This document shows, one piece after another, positions 17,446 to 26,475 of a DNA stretch of 43,707 bases. The position numbers were made by a program, and so were the translations under genes. How positions within the stretch are numbered: the stretch's first letter is position 1; the number at the start of each line of letters is the position of its first letter. Under the pieces are notes generated by a model that saw only the letters and a program-made list of their open reading frames with translations, ran no database searches and had not been told where the DNA came from. Source of the DNA: Gemmatimonadota bacterium (lineage in GTDB: Bacteria > Gemmatimonadota > Gemmatimonadetes > Longimicrobiales > Gaopeijiaceae); NCBI GenBank assembly GCA_009841475.1, contig VXLT01000104.1:1-43707 (forward strand). Reading direction: 5' to 3'.

Positions 17446-18420
17446 ATGAGTGAAGCGACCGCTCCCGGGACCGCGAGTGATCCGAACGCTGCGGGCGTCG
17501 TCTTCGACATCGGTTATCAGCGCTACTCCGGCCCTCGAGAAGGCCGGCGCCGCGCTCGCCTTGCCGTCTACAAGGACGGGATCCGAAAGGCGCTGGGCTT
17601 CGGAAGGAGCGCCCGGACGAAGCTGCTTCCCTGGGCCTTCGTCGGGCTGCTGGTCATCATCGGCGTCATCATGGCGGTCATGTCCGGGGCCGGGCAGAGG
17701 ACGCTGGGAGACGCAGGTGCCGAACTGCTCGGTGGTCCGTCCCACCGCCTCTACTACGTGATCGCCATCACCATCCTCTTCGTGTTCGCCGCGCTCGTGG
17801 CTCCGAGGCTCCTCTGCCCCGACCGCCGCAACGGCACACTCCACCTGTACCTGGTCCGGCCGCTCACCAGCACGGACTATGTTCTGGCGCGCTGGGCCGC
17901 CTTCCTGACCGTGATGCTGCTCGTCGCGTGGCTGCCGCAGTGCGTACTGCTGGTCGGCCGCGTGCTGGGCCATCCGGAGCCGATGACATACCTGGACGGG
18001 AATTGGACGGACATCCCGAAGTTCCTCCTGTCCGGTGCCGCCATCGCCGTTGTCGTGACCACGGTCGCCATGTTCGCCTCGGGCCTCGCCACGCGCCGCG
18101 GCTACGCCTCGGTGCTTCTGATCGCGCTCTACCTGATCCCCAGTGCCGTAACCACCCCCCTGAGCCTGATCCCACAGCTCCAGTGGGTGTCGGTATTCGA
18201 CCTGGGCCAGGTACTGGGGGATACGAACACACTCATCTTCGAAGGGGCCCCGCAGGGCGCCGACGCGGGCGCACAGCCTGATTTCGAGTCCGAGTTGCCC
18301 CTCGAGGGGGGTCTCTTGCCGGGCCGGCTCGCTCCCACTCTGCTTCTGACGGCTTACTTCACGTGGCTCGTGGCTCCGGGAGCCATCCTGTGGAGGCACT
18401 ACCAGAGGCTGACCCGTTGA
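17446..18420 (+). CDS. ABC-2 type exporter permease, first module
   Basis: The product is 324 residues. A 60-residue cytosolic N-terminus (FDIGYQRYSGPREGRR) is followed by about six membrane segments, starting LLPWAFVGLLVIIGVIMAVM. CPDRRNGTLHLYLVRPL resembles the coupling helix region of ABC-2 permeases. The N-terminal GYQRY element recurs in NosY-like permeases, as I remember it. It probably exports a peptide, lipid or drug with the preceding ATPase; the substrate cannot be read. Confidence 0.82.
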   Translation: MSEATAPGTASDPNAAGVVFDIGYQRYSGPREGRRRARLAVYKDGIRKALGFGRSARTKLLPWAFVGLLVIIGVIMAVMSGAGQRTLGDAGAELLGGPSHRLYYVIAITILFVFAALVAPRLLCPDRRNGTLHLYLVRPLTSTDYVLARWAAFLTVMLLVAWLPQCVLLVGRVLGHPEPMTYLDGNWTDIPKFLLSGAAIAVVVTTVAMFASGLATRRGYASVLLIALYLIPSAVTTPLSLIPQLQWVSVFDLGQVLGDTNTLIFEGAPQGADAGAQPDFESELPLEGGLLPGRLAPTLLLTAYFTWLVAPGAILWRHYQRLTR

Positions 18421-19358
18421 GTTCCGGCACGTCGACTCCGGTGATCCACGCCGAAGGGCTTTCGCGCTGGTTCGGAAGCATCGTTGCCGTCAACGACATC
18501 ACCCTGGACATTCGCCCCGGCATCACGGGGCTCCTCGGTCCGAACGGGGCGGGAAAGAGCACCCTGATCCGGATGATCGCGGGGCTCGCCCGGGTATCGA
18601 GCGGCGAGGTCACCGTTTTCGGCGAACCCGTTCGCAACAACCCCCCTCTCTCGAAGCGGATGGGGGTGATGCTCGAGCACGAGACCGTGTACGGATTCAT
18701 GACCGGGCGTCAGTTCGTGAAGCTGATGGGCGAACTGCGACAGGTGAGCCCGCTGGATCAGGCCGTGGAGCGCGCCATCGGGAATGTGGAGCTCCGGGAG
18801 GCAGCCGACCGGAAGATCCGAACGTACTCCCGCGGCATGCGCCAGCGAATCCGCCTCGCCGGGACCCTGGTCCACGATCCCGAGGTCCTGCTGCTGGACG
18901 AACCGCTCAACGGCGCGGATCCGAAGCAGCGCATCCGCTTTCAACGTCTGCTGAAACGGTTCGCCGCCGAGGGTCGCACCATCGTGGTCTCTTCCCACAT
19001 CCTCGAGGAGGTCGAACGGATCGCCGATACCGTCCTCTTGCTTGTGAACGGGAAGCTCGCGGCCTCGGGAGACTTCCGGGCGATCCGGGCGGCACTCAAC
19101 GAGCGTCCCTACCATGTGCTTGTGGCGTGCGATTCGCCCCGAACGCTCGCGGCCGCGGTGGTCCAGCTCGACTCGGTGGAAGCCGTCAAGATGGATCCCG
19201 CAGGCAGGATCGTCATCCTTAGCCGCAACGTACGCGACCTTCAGATCGAGCTTCCAAAGCTGGCCCAACGGCACTCGATCACCCTTAGCCGGGTGGTGCC
19301 GCTGGACGACTCGCTGGAGAGCGTATTCGGATACCTGGTCGATGGGGGCGAGCGATGA
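18417..19358 (+). CDS. ABC-2 type exporter ATPase, second module
   Basis: The product is about 313 residues if started at TTG 18417, which overlaps the permease stop by 4 bases (TTGA) and has AGAGG 8 bases upstream. It has Walker A GPNGAGKST, signature YSRGMRQRIRL, Walker B VLLLDEPLNGADP (a GAD rather than GLD D-loop) and switch VVSSHILEEVER. It is homologous to the first ATPase but not a near-identical copy, so the operon holds two distinct exporters or one with two different ATPases. Confidence 0.86.
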   Translation: MSSGTSTPVIHAEGLSRWFGSIVAVNDITLDIRPGITGLLGPNGAGKSTLIRMIAGLARVSSGEVTVFGEPVRNNPPLSKRMGVMLEHETVYGFMTGRQFVKLMGELRQVSPLDQAVERAIGNVELREAADRKIRTYSRGMRQRIRLAGTLVHDPEVLLLDEPLNGADPKQRIRFQRLLKRFAAEGRTIVVSSHILEEVERIADTVLLLVNGKLAASGDFRAIRAALNERPYHVLVACDSPRTLAAAVVQLDSVEAVKMDPAGRIVILSRNVRDLQIELPKLAQRHSITLSRVVPLDDSLESVFGYLVDGGER

Positions 19359-20068
19359 AATCTCTCTTCCTGCTGACGCTCAGGCGGGCTCTTTCCCCCG
19401 TGCGCCTCCTGATGCTGGGAGGGCTGGCGCTGGCACCGTTCGCGGTAACGGCGATGATGCTCGCCGTGGAGGACGGGACCGCCATGTCGGACTTCGAGGC
19501 GTTTATCCTCAACGCCATGCTCGCCGGCGCGATCATTCCCCTTGCGACACTGGCAACGGCGCGGGCCGGATTCGGCGACGAGATCAGCGACCGCACACTG
19601 GCCAACGTCACCCTGACCCCCTATCCCCGCTGGAAGATCGTACTGCCGAAGCTGCTGGCGGTCACATCGGTTCCCGGGCTGGCCATGGCGGCCACGGCCG
19701 GTCTCACCAGCTACGTCGCCTACGGTGCCGACCTCGCCGCGACCTGGGCGGTCACCGTCGGCGCCGTCGCCGCGGTGGTGCTCTACAGTTCACTCTTCGT
19801 CTGGCTCGATCTGGTCACTCCCCACGCCGTCGGCATCGGGCTTGCCTACATCGTCGTCTGGGAGGGGCTCTTTTCGCGCTTCATCTACGGCGTGCGCTTC
19901 CTCAGCCTCCGCAGCCACTCGCTGGCGATTGCACACGGCGTGGACGAGCGGCGGTTTGCCGATGAGGAGCATACCGCGTTGGGCCTCTCCGCCGTGTTGG
20001 CGGTGGTGCTGATTGTCGCGCTTTTCTTCCACGCGACGCGGCGGCTGCGGACGATGGATGTGCCGTAG
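19355..20068 (+). CDS. ABC-2 type exporter permease, second module
   Basis: The product is 237 residues with about six membrane segments. The ATG overlaps the previous stop by 4 bases (ATGA). DRTLANVTLTPYPRWKIVLPK is the cytosolic element after the second helix, where ABC-2 permeases contact their ATPase. It lacks the long N-terminus of the first permease. Its stop lies 4 bases from the convergent acyl-CoA dehydrogenase stop. Confidence 0.78.
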   Translation: MKSLFLLTLRRALSPVRLLMLGGLALAPFAVTAMMLAVEDGTAMSDFEAFILNAMLAGAIIPLATLATARAGFGDEISDRTLANVTLTPYPRWKIVLPKLLAVTSVPGLAMAATAGLTSYVAYGADLAATWAVTVGAVAAVVLYSSLFVWLDLVTPHAVGIGLAYIVVWEGLFSRFIYGVRFLSLRSHSLAIAHGVDERRFADEEHTALGLSAVLAVVLIVALFFHATRRLRTMDVP

Positions 20069-20072
20069 GGGG

Positions 20073-21257
20073 CTAAAACGCCGAAACCCCCGTAATCGTC
20101 TGCCCCAGGATCAGCGAGTGGACATCGTGGGTCCCCTCGTAGGTGTAGACCGACTCAAGGTTGGCCATGTGGCGCATCGACGCGTACTCGGCGAGGATGC
20201 CGTTGGCGCCCAGGAGCCGCCGCGCCTCACGGGCGATATTGCACGCCATGTCGACGTTGGCGCGCTTGGCCAGACTCACCTGCTGGGGGGTCATCGTACC
20301 CTCGTCCTTGAGGCGGCCCAGGCGGTAACAGAGCAGCTGCCCCTGCGTGATCCAGGTCAGCATGTCGGCGAGGCGCACCTGCTGGATCTGCTTGCCGCCG
20401 ATGGTGCCGTCGAACATGACGCGGGTGCCCGCGTAGTCGGCCGACTCGTGGAAACAGGCCATGGCCGCCCCGACCGCGCCCCACGCGATTCCGTAGCGGG
20501 CCTGGGTCAGGCACATCAGTGGACTCTTGAGACCGGTCGAGCCCGGCATGAGCGCGTCTTCGGGAACGTGAACGTCGTCCAGGACGAGCTCGCTGGTGTC
20601 CGACGCCAGCAGCGACAGCTTGCCCTTCTGGTCGCGGGCGCCGAAGCCGGGCGTGTCGGTGGGCACGACGAAGCCGCGGATGCCCTTCGTGTCGCCGGGC
20701 TCGCGCGTCTGGGCCCAGATGACCGCGACATCGGCCATCGAGCCGTTGGTGATCCACATCTTGGTGCCGTTGAGCACCCACCCGTCGGCGGTGCGGCGGG
20801 CCCGGGTGATCATGCCGGCCGGGTTGGAGCCGTAGTCGGGCTCGGTGAGGCCGAAGCAGCCGATCTTCTCCGCTGACGCAAGCGCGGGCAGCCAGGTGCG
20901 GCGGTGCTCCTCGCTCCCGAAGGCGTGGATGGGGTACATGACGAGCGCGCCCTGCACCGACGCGAAGGAGCGGATCCCGGAGTCGCCGCGCTCCAGCTCC
21001 TGCATGATGAGCCCGTAGGCGACGTTGTTCAGCCCCGCGCACCCGTACTCCTCGGGAAGGTTGGCCCCCAGCACCCCAAGCTCCCCGAGCTCGGGGATCA
21101 GTTCGGTGGGGAAGCGCCGGTCGACGTAGGCATCGCCGATCAGCGGAATGAGCCGCTCCTCGACCCAGTCGCGGATCGTGTCGCGCACCATGCGCTCCTC
21201 TTCCGAGAGGAGGGCGTCGATATCGTAGAAGTCCAGGCCTTCGAACCTTGCGGCCAT
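20073..21257 (-). CDS. Acyl-CoA dehydrogenase, glutaryl-CoA dehydrogenase-like
   Basis: The product is 394 residues with AGGAG upstream of the ATG. It has the FAD-binding acyl-CoA dehydrogenase fold: GCFGLTEPDYGSNPAGM, NGTKMWITNG, and near the C-terminus YTYEGTHDVHSLILGQTITG, where the Glu of YEGT is the catalytic base of glutaryl-CoA dehydrogenases and relatives. In the known family the enzyme oxidises glutaryl-CoA with decarboxylation to crotonyl-CoA. No other lysine-degradation gene adjoins it, so a different short-chain acyl-CoA is possible. Confidence 0.86.
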   Translation of the reverse strand: MAARFEGLDFYDIDALLSEEERMVRDTIRDWVEERLIPLIGDAYVDRRFPTELIPELGELGVLGANLPEEYGCAGLNNVAYGLIMQELERGDSGIRSFASVQGALVMYPIHAFGSEEHRRTWLPALASAEKIGCFGLTEPDYGSNPAGMITRARRTADGWVLNGTKMWITNGSMADVAVIWAQTREPGDTKGIRGFVVPTDTPGFGARDQKGKLSLLASDTSELVLDDVHVPEDALMPGSTGLKSPLMCLTQARYGIAWGAVGAAMACFHESADYAGTRVMFDGTIGGKQIQQVRLADMLTWITQGQLLCYRLGRLKDEGTMTPQQVSLAKRANVDMACNIAREARRLLGANGILAEYASMRHMANLESVYTYEGTHDVHSLILGQTITGVSAF

Positions 21258-21280
21258 TGCAGTAATCTCCTGTGGGGGAT

Positions 21281-23035
21281 TCAGAACGTAATGAGGACCT
21301 CGATGGCGGCCTCGCGCATCGTAACCGCGAGCGTGCGTCCGTCGGGGCTCACGCTCGGCTGGAGTGCGCCGAGCAAGCCGGTCGTGACCTGTTCGGTCGC
21401 GCCGGTGAGGATGTCCACCCGCCACACCTGGAAGGGCCCGAAGCCGTCGTTGCGCGAGTAGAAGAGCGACACGCCGTCTGCGCTCCACTCGGGCGCGCTG
21501 TAGGGTTCGCCATTGGCAAAGGAGATGACGGCCGCGGGGGTTCCACCCGCTGCCGGCACGGTGTAGACGGTGACTCGTCCGTCCTCGCGCGAGCGTCCGT
21601 AGAAAGCCAGCCGCTCGCCGTCCGGCGAGAAGCGGGCGCCCATGGCAGAGCCCCGGAACCCGTCGAGCGGGACCCGGACAGGGTCTCCCGCCGCGCGCCC
21701 CGTGGCGGGATCGACGGCAACGGTGTATACGGACCCCGGGTTCTCCTCAACCGGCGGGCCATGGCTGCTGAAGGCGAGCGTCCGCCCGTCCGGGGCCCAG
21801 TCCGGCTCGCCGGTGTCCGCGCCCCGTCCGAACCGCGTGAGTCGTGTGGGCCGCTCGCTCCCGCCGGCCCGGACGAGCCATATGTCGTCGCTCTGCTCCA
21901 GGTGCCCGTGGAAGGCGAGCCACCGGCCATCGGGCGACCACGCGGCTCCGTAGTCTTCGTGCTCTTCCGCGAGGAGCGCGCGTACCGGGCCGGCCGGGGC
22001 GCCCTCCGCATCGAGGTCGAGAACGCCCAGGTCGAAGTCGACGGGCATGCGGACGCGTCGCCACGAGAAGGTGATGAAGCCCAGCGCCCCCCCGTCGGGG
22101 TGCCAGGAAGGCAGGAAGGCGCTGGTGGAACCAGCCGTTGTCACGTCGGTGGGTTCCCCTCCGGTCGCGGGGACCAGGCCCACCGCGGTGCGCGTGTGGT
22201 AGACGCTGAGAGCGATGCGGCCGTCGGCGAGCGGCGTGACCGCGAGCACGTCACGGCCATCGTACTCCAGCCGCTCGGCCGGGGATCCGTCGATCGGCAC
22301 GCGCCAGCCGGCAAAGAGCGAGTCGCCGGCCGCCACTGCCGCGAGATAGAGCGCAGCGCCTGCGGGAGACCACTCCAGGCGGCGGTCCCATCCGAGCCGG
22401 AGGCCGGCGGCAAGCGTGCGCGTCTCGCCCGTCGCGATCTCCGTCACGGCCAGCGCCGCGAGTCCGTCCGCGAAGCGAAGGTACGCGGCTTCGCGCCCGT
22501 CGGGAGATCGCACGGGCGCGACCCATCCCCCGGCGCCGTCGACGAGCACGGTCGCGCGGCCGAGTCCCGGCGCATACGCGACCCACGCCGTATCGGCACC
22601 CGAGTAGCGAAGCGCGGTCACGGTCCCGTCCGCCAGCAATCGGGGATAGTCGACGCGTGCATCCCCGGGATCCACGATGCGCGCCTCCTCGCCGGTGTTC
22701 GGATCCAGCGTCCAGACCCCGTGACTCCCGGACCAGCGGTCGACGTATACGACCCTCGAACCGTCGGGCGACCAGGTCACCCGCGACCGCCCGGCCGGCG
22801 TCCCCGTCAACATGCGGCCGGCCCCGGTCGCCACCTCGTAGACCGTCAGTGATCGGCTGTCCGCGGCGTAGTCGGCGAATACGACCCTGTCGGCGGCAGG
22901 CGACGGAATGCCCGGGTAGGCGTCGTAGAGGTCCGTGTGGACGTGTCGTGCGAGCACGACGTCGGAAATCTCTTCGATGTTGCTTCCGCACGCGGCCGCC
23001 AGGAGGAGCGGCATCGCCACGAGGCCCCGGGACAT
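21281..23035 (-). CDS. PD40/TolB-like beta-propeller lipoprotein
   Basis: The product is 584 residues. The start [18 protein letters not shown] contains a lipobox with Cys16. The rest consists of repeated blades with WSPDG, SPDGR or APDGR cores (for example [14 protein letters not shown] and [14 protein letters not shown]), typical of PD40 repeats as in TolB and the propellers of S9 peptidases, but no peptidase domain follows. It is predicted to be a membrane-anchored extracytoplasmic propeller for protein binding. It starts 6 bases after the zinc-ribbon gene and ends 23 bases before the dehydrogenase, so the three genes may share a transcript. Confidence 0.8.
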   Translation of the reverse strand: MSRGLVAMPLLLAAACGSNIEEISDVVLARHVHTDLYDAYPGIPSPAADRVVFADYAADSRSLTVYEVATGAGRMLTGTPAGRSRVTWSPDGSRVVYVDRWSGSHGVWTLDPNTGEEARIVDPGDARVDYPRLLADGTVTALRYSGADTAWVAYAPGLGRATVLVDGAGGWVAPVRSPDGREAAYLRFADGLAALAVTEIATGETRTLAAGLRLGWDRRLEWSPAGAALYLAAVAAGDSLFAGWRVPIDGSPAERLEYDGRDVLAVTPLADGRIALSVYHTRTAVGLVPATGGEPTDVTTAGSTSAFLPSWHPDGGALGFITFSWRRVRMPVDFDLGVLDLDAEGAPAGPVRALLAEEHEDYGAAWSPDGRWLAFHGHLEQSDDIWLVRAGGSERPTRLTRFGRGADTGEPDWAPDGRTLAFSSHGPPVEENPGSVYTVAVDPATGRAAGDPVRVPLDGFRGSAMGARFSPDGERLAFYGRSREDGRVTVYTVPAAGGTPAAVISFANGEPYSAPEWSADGVSLFYSRNDGFGPFQVWRVDILTGATEQVTTGLLGALQPSVSPDGRTLAVTMREAAIEVLITF

Positions 23036-23041
23036 CTGCCC

Positions 23042-23371
23042 TCAGCGAGGCCGTTTGCGGAAGCGCAGGTGGCCGTACCAGAACTCCGTGCCGATGCGGG
23101 AGCACAGCCAGAAGGCGGCCAGCACGGCGCCGATCCACCCGCCGATCAGGATCGTCGGCTGCACCACGAGGAAGATCCAGGCCGCGAGTGCGGCGGCCAC
23201 CCCCCCGCCAACCTTCCAGCCCACCCGCTTCGCGCCTGCCCGCGCCGCCGCGATGCACTCCTCGCACCAGAGGTGACGGTCCAGTTCGGTGGAGCGGCAG
23301 CTGCGCTCGCAGCTTGCGCAGGAGAAGTCGCCCGCGATGTCCGGGAGCCGCCCGGCCCGCAGCCCGATCAC
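23042..23371 (-). CDS. Small zinc-ribbon membrane protein
   Basis: The product is 109 residues from a GTG that overlaps the isocitrate dehydrogenase stop by 4 bases (GTGA). The N-terminal half has cysteines 18, 21, 25, 36 and 39 in CASC and CEEC pairs, likely a structural zinc ribbon. Two hydrophobic helices follow (about 50-68 and 70-88), then a basic tail [10 protein letters not shown] do not recognise a named family. The open frame continues upstream to 23527, but that part lies inside the previous gene. Confidence 0.65.
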   Translation of the reverse strand: MIGLRAGRLPDIAGDFSCASCERSCRSTELDRHLWCEECIAAARAGAKRVGWKVGGGVAAALAAWIFLVVQPTILIGGWIGAVLAAFWLCSRIGTEFWYGHLRFRKRPR

Positions 23372-24384
23372 GCCAGCGCCCCCTTCACCGCCTGGGTGAA
23401 CGCCGCCGTCCCGTCGCGGCCTCCCATGTCGCGCGTCCGCGCCACCCCGTCCCGGATCACCGCCGTGAGCGCCCCCCTCACACGGGACGCGACCTCCGCC
23501 TGGCCCACATGGTCGAGCAGCATGCATGCAGAGAGGAGCAGCCCCGTCGGGTTCGCCACGCCCTGCCCCGCGATGTCGGGCGCCGACCCGTGCACGGCCT
23601 CGAAGACCGCGTGCGACTCCCCGATGTTGCCCGCCGGCGCGAACCCCAGCCCCCCCACCAGCCCCGCCATCAGGTCGCTCAGGATGTCCCCGAACATGTT
23701 CTCCATCACGAGCACGTCGTAGCGGTACGGATCGAGCACGAGGAACATGGCGGTCGCGTCGATGATCCCGTCCTCGAAGGCGACGCGCCCGTCGTAGTCG
23801 GCGGCCATGCGCTGCCCGACCTCGAGGAAGAGACCCTGCGTGTATTTCAGGATGTTCGCCTTGTGCGCCAGCGTGAGCTTCCCGCGCCCGTGCGCCACCG
23901 CGTAGTCGAAGGCGAAGCGCACGATGCGCTCGCAGCCGTACCGGGTCGTGATCATGACCGATTCGGCCGCCGCTCGGGGGTCGCGGTCCATCCCGATGAA
24001 GTGCTCCACGCCGACGTAGAGACCCTCCGTGTTCTCCCGGATCAGGACCAGATCGATGTCCTCGTAGCGTCCTCCCGGGAGGATCGTGCGCGCCGGGCGC
24101 ACGTTCGCGAAGAGATCGAACCGCTTCCGGATCTCGACATTCACGCTGCGGAATCCGGATCCGGAGGGGGTCGCCAGCGGACCCTTCAGCGCCACCCGGT
24201 TCCGCTCGATCGAGTCGCTCGTCTCCTGGGGGAGCGGGCTTCCGTGGGTCGCGATGGCCCCCACGCCCGCCGCCTGGAAGTCGTACTCAAGCTCCGCCCC
24301 GGCCGCGGACAGCACCTCGAGGACAGCCTCGGTCACTTCGGGCCCGATCCCGTCTCCGGGGATCACAGTGATATTCTTAAGCAT
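23368..24384 (-). CDS. NAD-type isocitrate dehydrogenase (IDH/IPMDH family)
   Basis: The product is 338 residues. [11 protein letters not shown] is the family opening, [12 protein letters not shown] and [14 protein letters not shown] mark the isocitrate-type branch, [12 protein letters not shown] includes the catalytic lysine, and the GD.LSD motif appears as [10 protein letters not shown]. It oxidatively decarboxylates isocitrate to 2-oxoglutarate in the citric acid cycle, most likely with NAD. Isopropylmalate or homoisocitrate dehydrogenase is the alternative, given a LeuA-like gene further up. The ATG at 24384 lies in the AT-rich region described next; the coding part upstream of it is not real. 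Confidence 0.82.
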   Translation of the reverse strand: MLKNITVIPGDGIGPEVTEAVLEVLSAAGAELEYDFQAAGVGAIATHGSPLPQETSDSIERNRVALKGPLATPSGSGFRSVNVEIRKRFDLFANVRPARTILPGGRYEDIDLVLIRENTEGLYVGVEHFIGMDRDPRAAAESVMITTRYGCERIVRFAFDYAVAHGRGKLTLAHKANILKYTQGLFLEVGQRMAADYDGRVAFEDGIIDATAMFLVLDPYRYDVLVMENMFGDILSDLMAGLVGGLGFAPAGNIGESHAVFEAVHGSAPDIAGQGVANPTGLLLSACMLLDHVGQAEVASRVRGALTAVIRDGVARTRDMGGRDGTAAFTQAVKGALA

Positions 24385-24450
24385 ATATTCGCTTTGCGAT
24401 TTTATAGAATCATATATATTCGACTTCCGAATATATCGATTGATATATGA
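24385..24450 (-). promoter_or_regulatory. AT-rich palindromic promoter/operator of isocitrate dehydrogenase
   Basis: This 66-base stretch is extremely AT-rich in a GC-rich window. It holds a perfect 9-bp inverted repeat ATATATTCG/CGAATATAT (24414-24422 and 24428-24436) and an adjoining 7-bp inverted repeat ATATATC/GATATAT (24431-24437 and 24442-24448) that shares bases with it. A further half-site CATATATTCG lies at the start codon (24382-24391). On the minus strand TATGAT or TCTATAAAAT could be the -10 element. The overlapping palindromes and promoter suggest a repressor or dual operator; the factor is unknown. Confidence 0.5.
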
Positions 24451-24461
24451 CGCTTCTCCCG

Positions 24462-24869
24462 TCACCCGCCATCCCCACCCTCCTTCTTCAAATCCAGCGC
24501 CGCCGAATTGATGCAGTACCGCAGTCCGGTGGTCTCGGGTCCGTCCGGAAAGACATGGCCCAGGTGGGCGTCGCAGCGGCTGCACACCACTTCCGTCCGG
24601 CGCATGAAGAGGCTGCGGTCGTCGCGCTCTTCCACGCTCCCGTCGCCGGCCGGCCGGTCGAAGCTGGGCCAGCCCGTCCCCGAGTCGTACTTCGCCGAGG
24701 ACTCGAAGAGCGGCTGCCCGCAGCAGACGCACAGGTAGGTCCCGTCCTTCTTCTCCGCCCAGTACTCCCCGGTGAAGGCGCGCTCCGTCCCTCCCTTGCG
24801 CGTGACCCGGTACTGCTCCGGCGTCAGCGTCTCCCGCCATTCGCGGTGGCTCTTGCGAATCTTCGTCAT
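24462..24869 (-). CDS. msrB: Peptide-methionine (R)-S-oxide reductase MsrB
   Basis: The product is 135 residues, full length for a single-domain MsrB. Zinc cysteines lie at 47 and 50 (CVCCG) and at 96 and 99 ([12 protein letters not shown]), and catalytic Cys119 is in [18 protein letters not shown] is the substrate loop. It reduces methionine-R-sulfoxide in proteins. Its ATG overlaps the stop of the short-chain dehydrogenase by 4 bases, so it is the last gene of the long phosphate operon. Confidence 0.94.
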   Translation of the reverse strand: MTKIRKSHREWRETLTPEQYRVTRKGGTERAFTGEYWAEKKDGTYLCVCCGQPLFESSAKYDSGTGWPSFDRPAGDGSVEERDDRSLFMRRTEVVCSRCDAHLGHVFPDGPETTGLRYCINSAALDLKKEGGDGG

Positions 24870-25792
24870 ATCAGGTATCCCCCGTCCACGGGTACTACGG
24901 CTCCGGTAATATGGCGGGCCAGCTCGGAACAGAGAAACAGGATCACGGAGACCACGTCCTGGGGATCGCCCAGGCGGCCGAGCGCGCTCCGCTCCCGCGC
25001 GCGGTCCATGTTCTCGGCGGGCACCCGGTCGGTGAGCCGGGTGGTGCGGATGTAACCGGGGGCGACCGCGTTCACGTTCACGTTCGAGGGACCCAGCTCC
25101 AGCGCGGCGGAGCGCGTCAGCCCGATCAGCCCGGCCTTCGAGGAACAGTAGTTGGCCAGCCCGAATTCGCTGGAAAGGCCGTGGACGGAGGAAACGTTGA
25201 CGATCTTGCCGAACTCCTGCGCGCGGAAGTACGGCGCGATCGCACGGATGCAGTAGAACGCGCCCGACAGGTTGGTGTCGATCACCGATTCCCACTCCTC
25301 GTCCGACATGCGCCAGAGCGCGTGGTCCGCGCCCACGCCGGCGTTGTTGACGAGGATGTGCAGCCCGCCCAGGCGCTCATGGGCCTCGGCGAAGAACTCC
25401 GCGGTCTGCACGGGGTCGCGCACGTCGGCCGGCCGGATCAGCACCTCCACCCCGTGCTGCTCCAGCGCCTCTCCCAGCTCACCGGCCGCCGCCCGGCTCT
25501 CCTCGTCCGTATCGAGATAGTTCACGGCGACGTTGACGCCGCCCCTGGCGAGCCCGATCGCGGTGGCGCGCCCGATCCCGCTCGATCCGCCGGTGACGAC
25601 CGCACAGCGGCCCCGCAGCGACGCGAAGATGGGAGCCGGCTCCGGGCTGGCTTCGATTGCAACCTCGCTCAGCAGCTCCTCGACCACATCGCCCAGGCTT
25701 GCCGCCCCCCCGGCCTCGCTCTTCACCGGGTCGCCCGGCCTGTCCCCGGGCCCACCGGCCTGGCCCGCCCGGCCCCCAGCGCCGCTCGTCAC
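24866..25792 (-). CDS. Short-chain dehydrogenase/reductase (FabG-like) with N-terminal extension
   Basis: The product is 308 residues from a GTG overlapping the phoU stop (GTGA). The Rossmann motif TGGSSGIG is at 67-74, NNAG follows, the catalytic Ser-Tyr-Lys is in VSSVHG and YCSSKAG, and the C-terminus is GGYLI. It probably reduces a 3-oxo group with NADPH. The first 60 or so residues are Gly/Pro-rich then acidic-helical ([13 protein letters not shown]) and are not part of the usual fold. A later start is possible, but the overlap supports the long form. Confidence 0.85.
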   Translation of the reverse strand: MTSGAGGRAGQAGGPGDRPGDPVKSEAGGAASLGDVVEELLSEVAIEASPEPAPIFASLRGRCAVVTGGSSGIGRATAIGLARGGVNVAVNYLDTDEESRAAAGELGEALEQHGVEVLIRPADVRDPVQTAEFFAEAHERLGGLHILVNNAGVGADHALWRMSDEEWESVIDTNLSGAFYCIRAIAPYFRAQEFGKIVNVSSVHGLSSEFGLANYCSSKAGLIGLTRSAALELGPSNVNVNAVAPGYIRTTRLTDRVPAENMDRARERSALGRLGDPQDVVSVILFLCSELARHITGAVVPVDGGYLI

Positions 25793-26475
25793 GGCGCGGC
25801 CGACTTGCCGGCGTGCCTGATCGACCGTCCCTCGGCAAGGAACACCGCATCCTCGGCAAGGTTGGTCGCAAGGTCCCCGATCCGCTCCAGGTTCTGCACC
25901 ACCAGGATCATGCTCACCCCCGGATTGATGTAGCGCGGCTGCTCGGACATGAAGGACAAGATGACGCCGAACGCCGACCGCCGCATGTCGTCGACCAGCT
26001 GGTCCTCGGCGATAACGGCCCTGGCCGCCTCCGTGTCGCGGTTGATCAGCGCGCCGAGTGCGCGGCCCAGCATGCTCCGCACCTGCGTTCCCATCTCGCG
26101 GATTTCGAGGATGTCGGGCAGCGGCGGGTGCTGCGCCGCCCGCCGGGTCGCGTTCGCGATGTTCACCGCGTGGTCCCCGATCCGTTCGATATCGCTGGCC
26201 GCCGTGAGCACGGTGAGCACGAAGCGAAGGTCGCCGGCCATGGGGTTCTGCAGCGCCAGAAGCGCCAGCGCGCGCTCATCGATCTCGATGTCCAGATCGT
26301 TGATCCGGTCGTCGGCCCGGCGGACCAGCTCCGCGGTGTCCAGATCCCGCTGCTCCAGCCCTTCCATGGCCAGCCGCACCAACTCCTCCGCGCGTCCGGC
26401 GATTGCCAGGAACAGGTTGTGGAGCTGGTCGAGCTCCAGCTCGAAGGGTTGCTTCGCGGGCGGGTGCTCCGTCAT
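25789..26475 (-). CDS. phoU: Phosphate signalling protein PhoU
   Basis: The product is 228 residues with two PhoU helical bundles. Each carries the metal-binding type motif: DIERIGDHAVNIA near residue 113 and NLERIGDLATNLAED near 205. PhoU links the Pst transporter to PhoR and represses the Pho regulon when phosphate is sufficient. Its ATG overlaps the pstB stop by 4 bases. Confidence 0.95.
   Translation of the reverse strand: MTEHPPAKQPFELELDQLHNLFLAIAGRAEELVRLAMEGLEQRDLDTAELVRRADDRINDLDIEIDERALALLALQNPMAGDLRFVLTVLTAASDIERIGDHAVNIANATRRAAQHPPLPDILEIREMGTQVRSMLGRALGALINRDTEAARAVIAEDQLVDDMRRSAFGVILSFMSEQPRYINPGVSMILVVQNLERIGDLATNLAEDAVFLAEGRSIRHAGKSAAP

Noticed and set aside
16450-18399. Minus-strand open frame of 649 residues
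   Set aside because: Antisense to an ATPase and a permease with all expected motifs.
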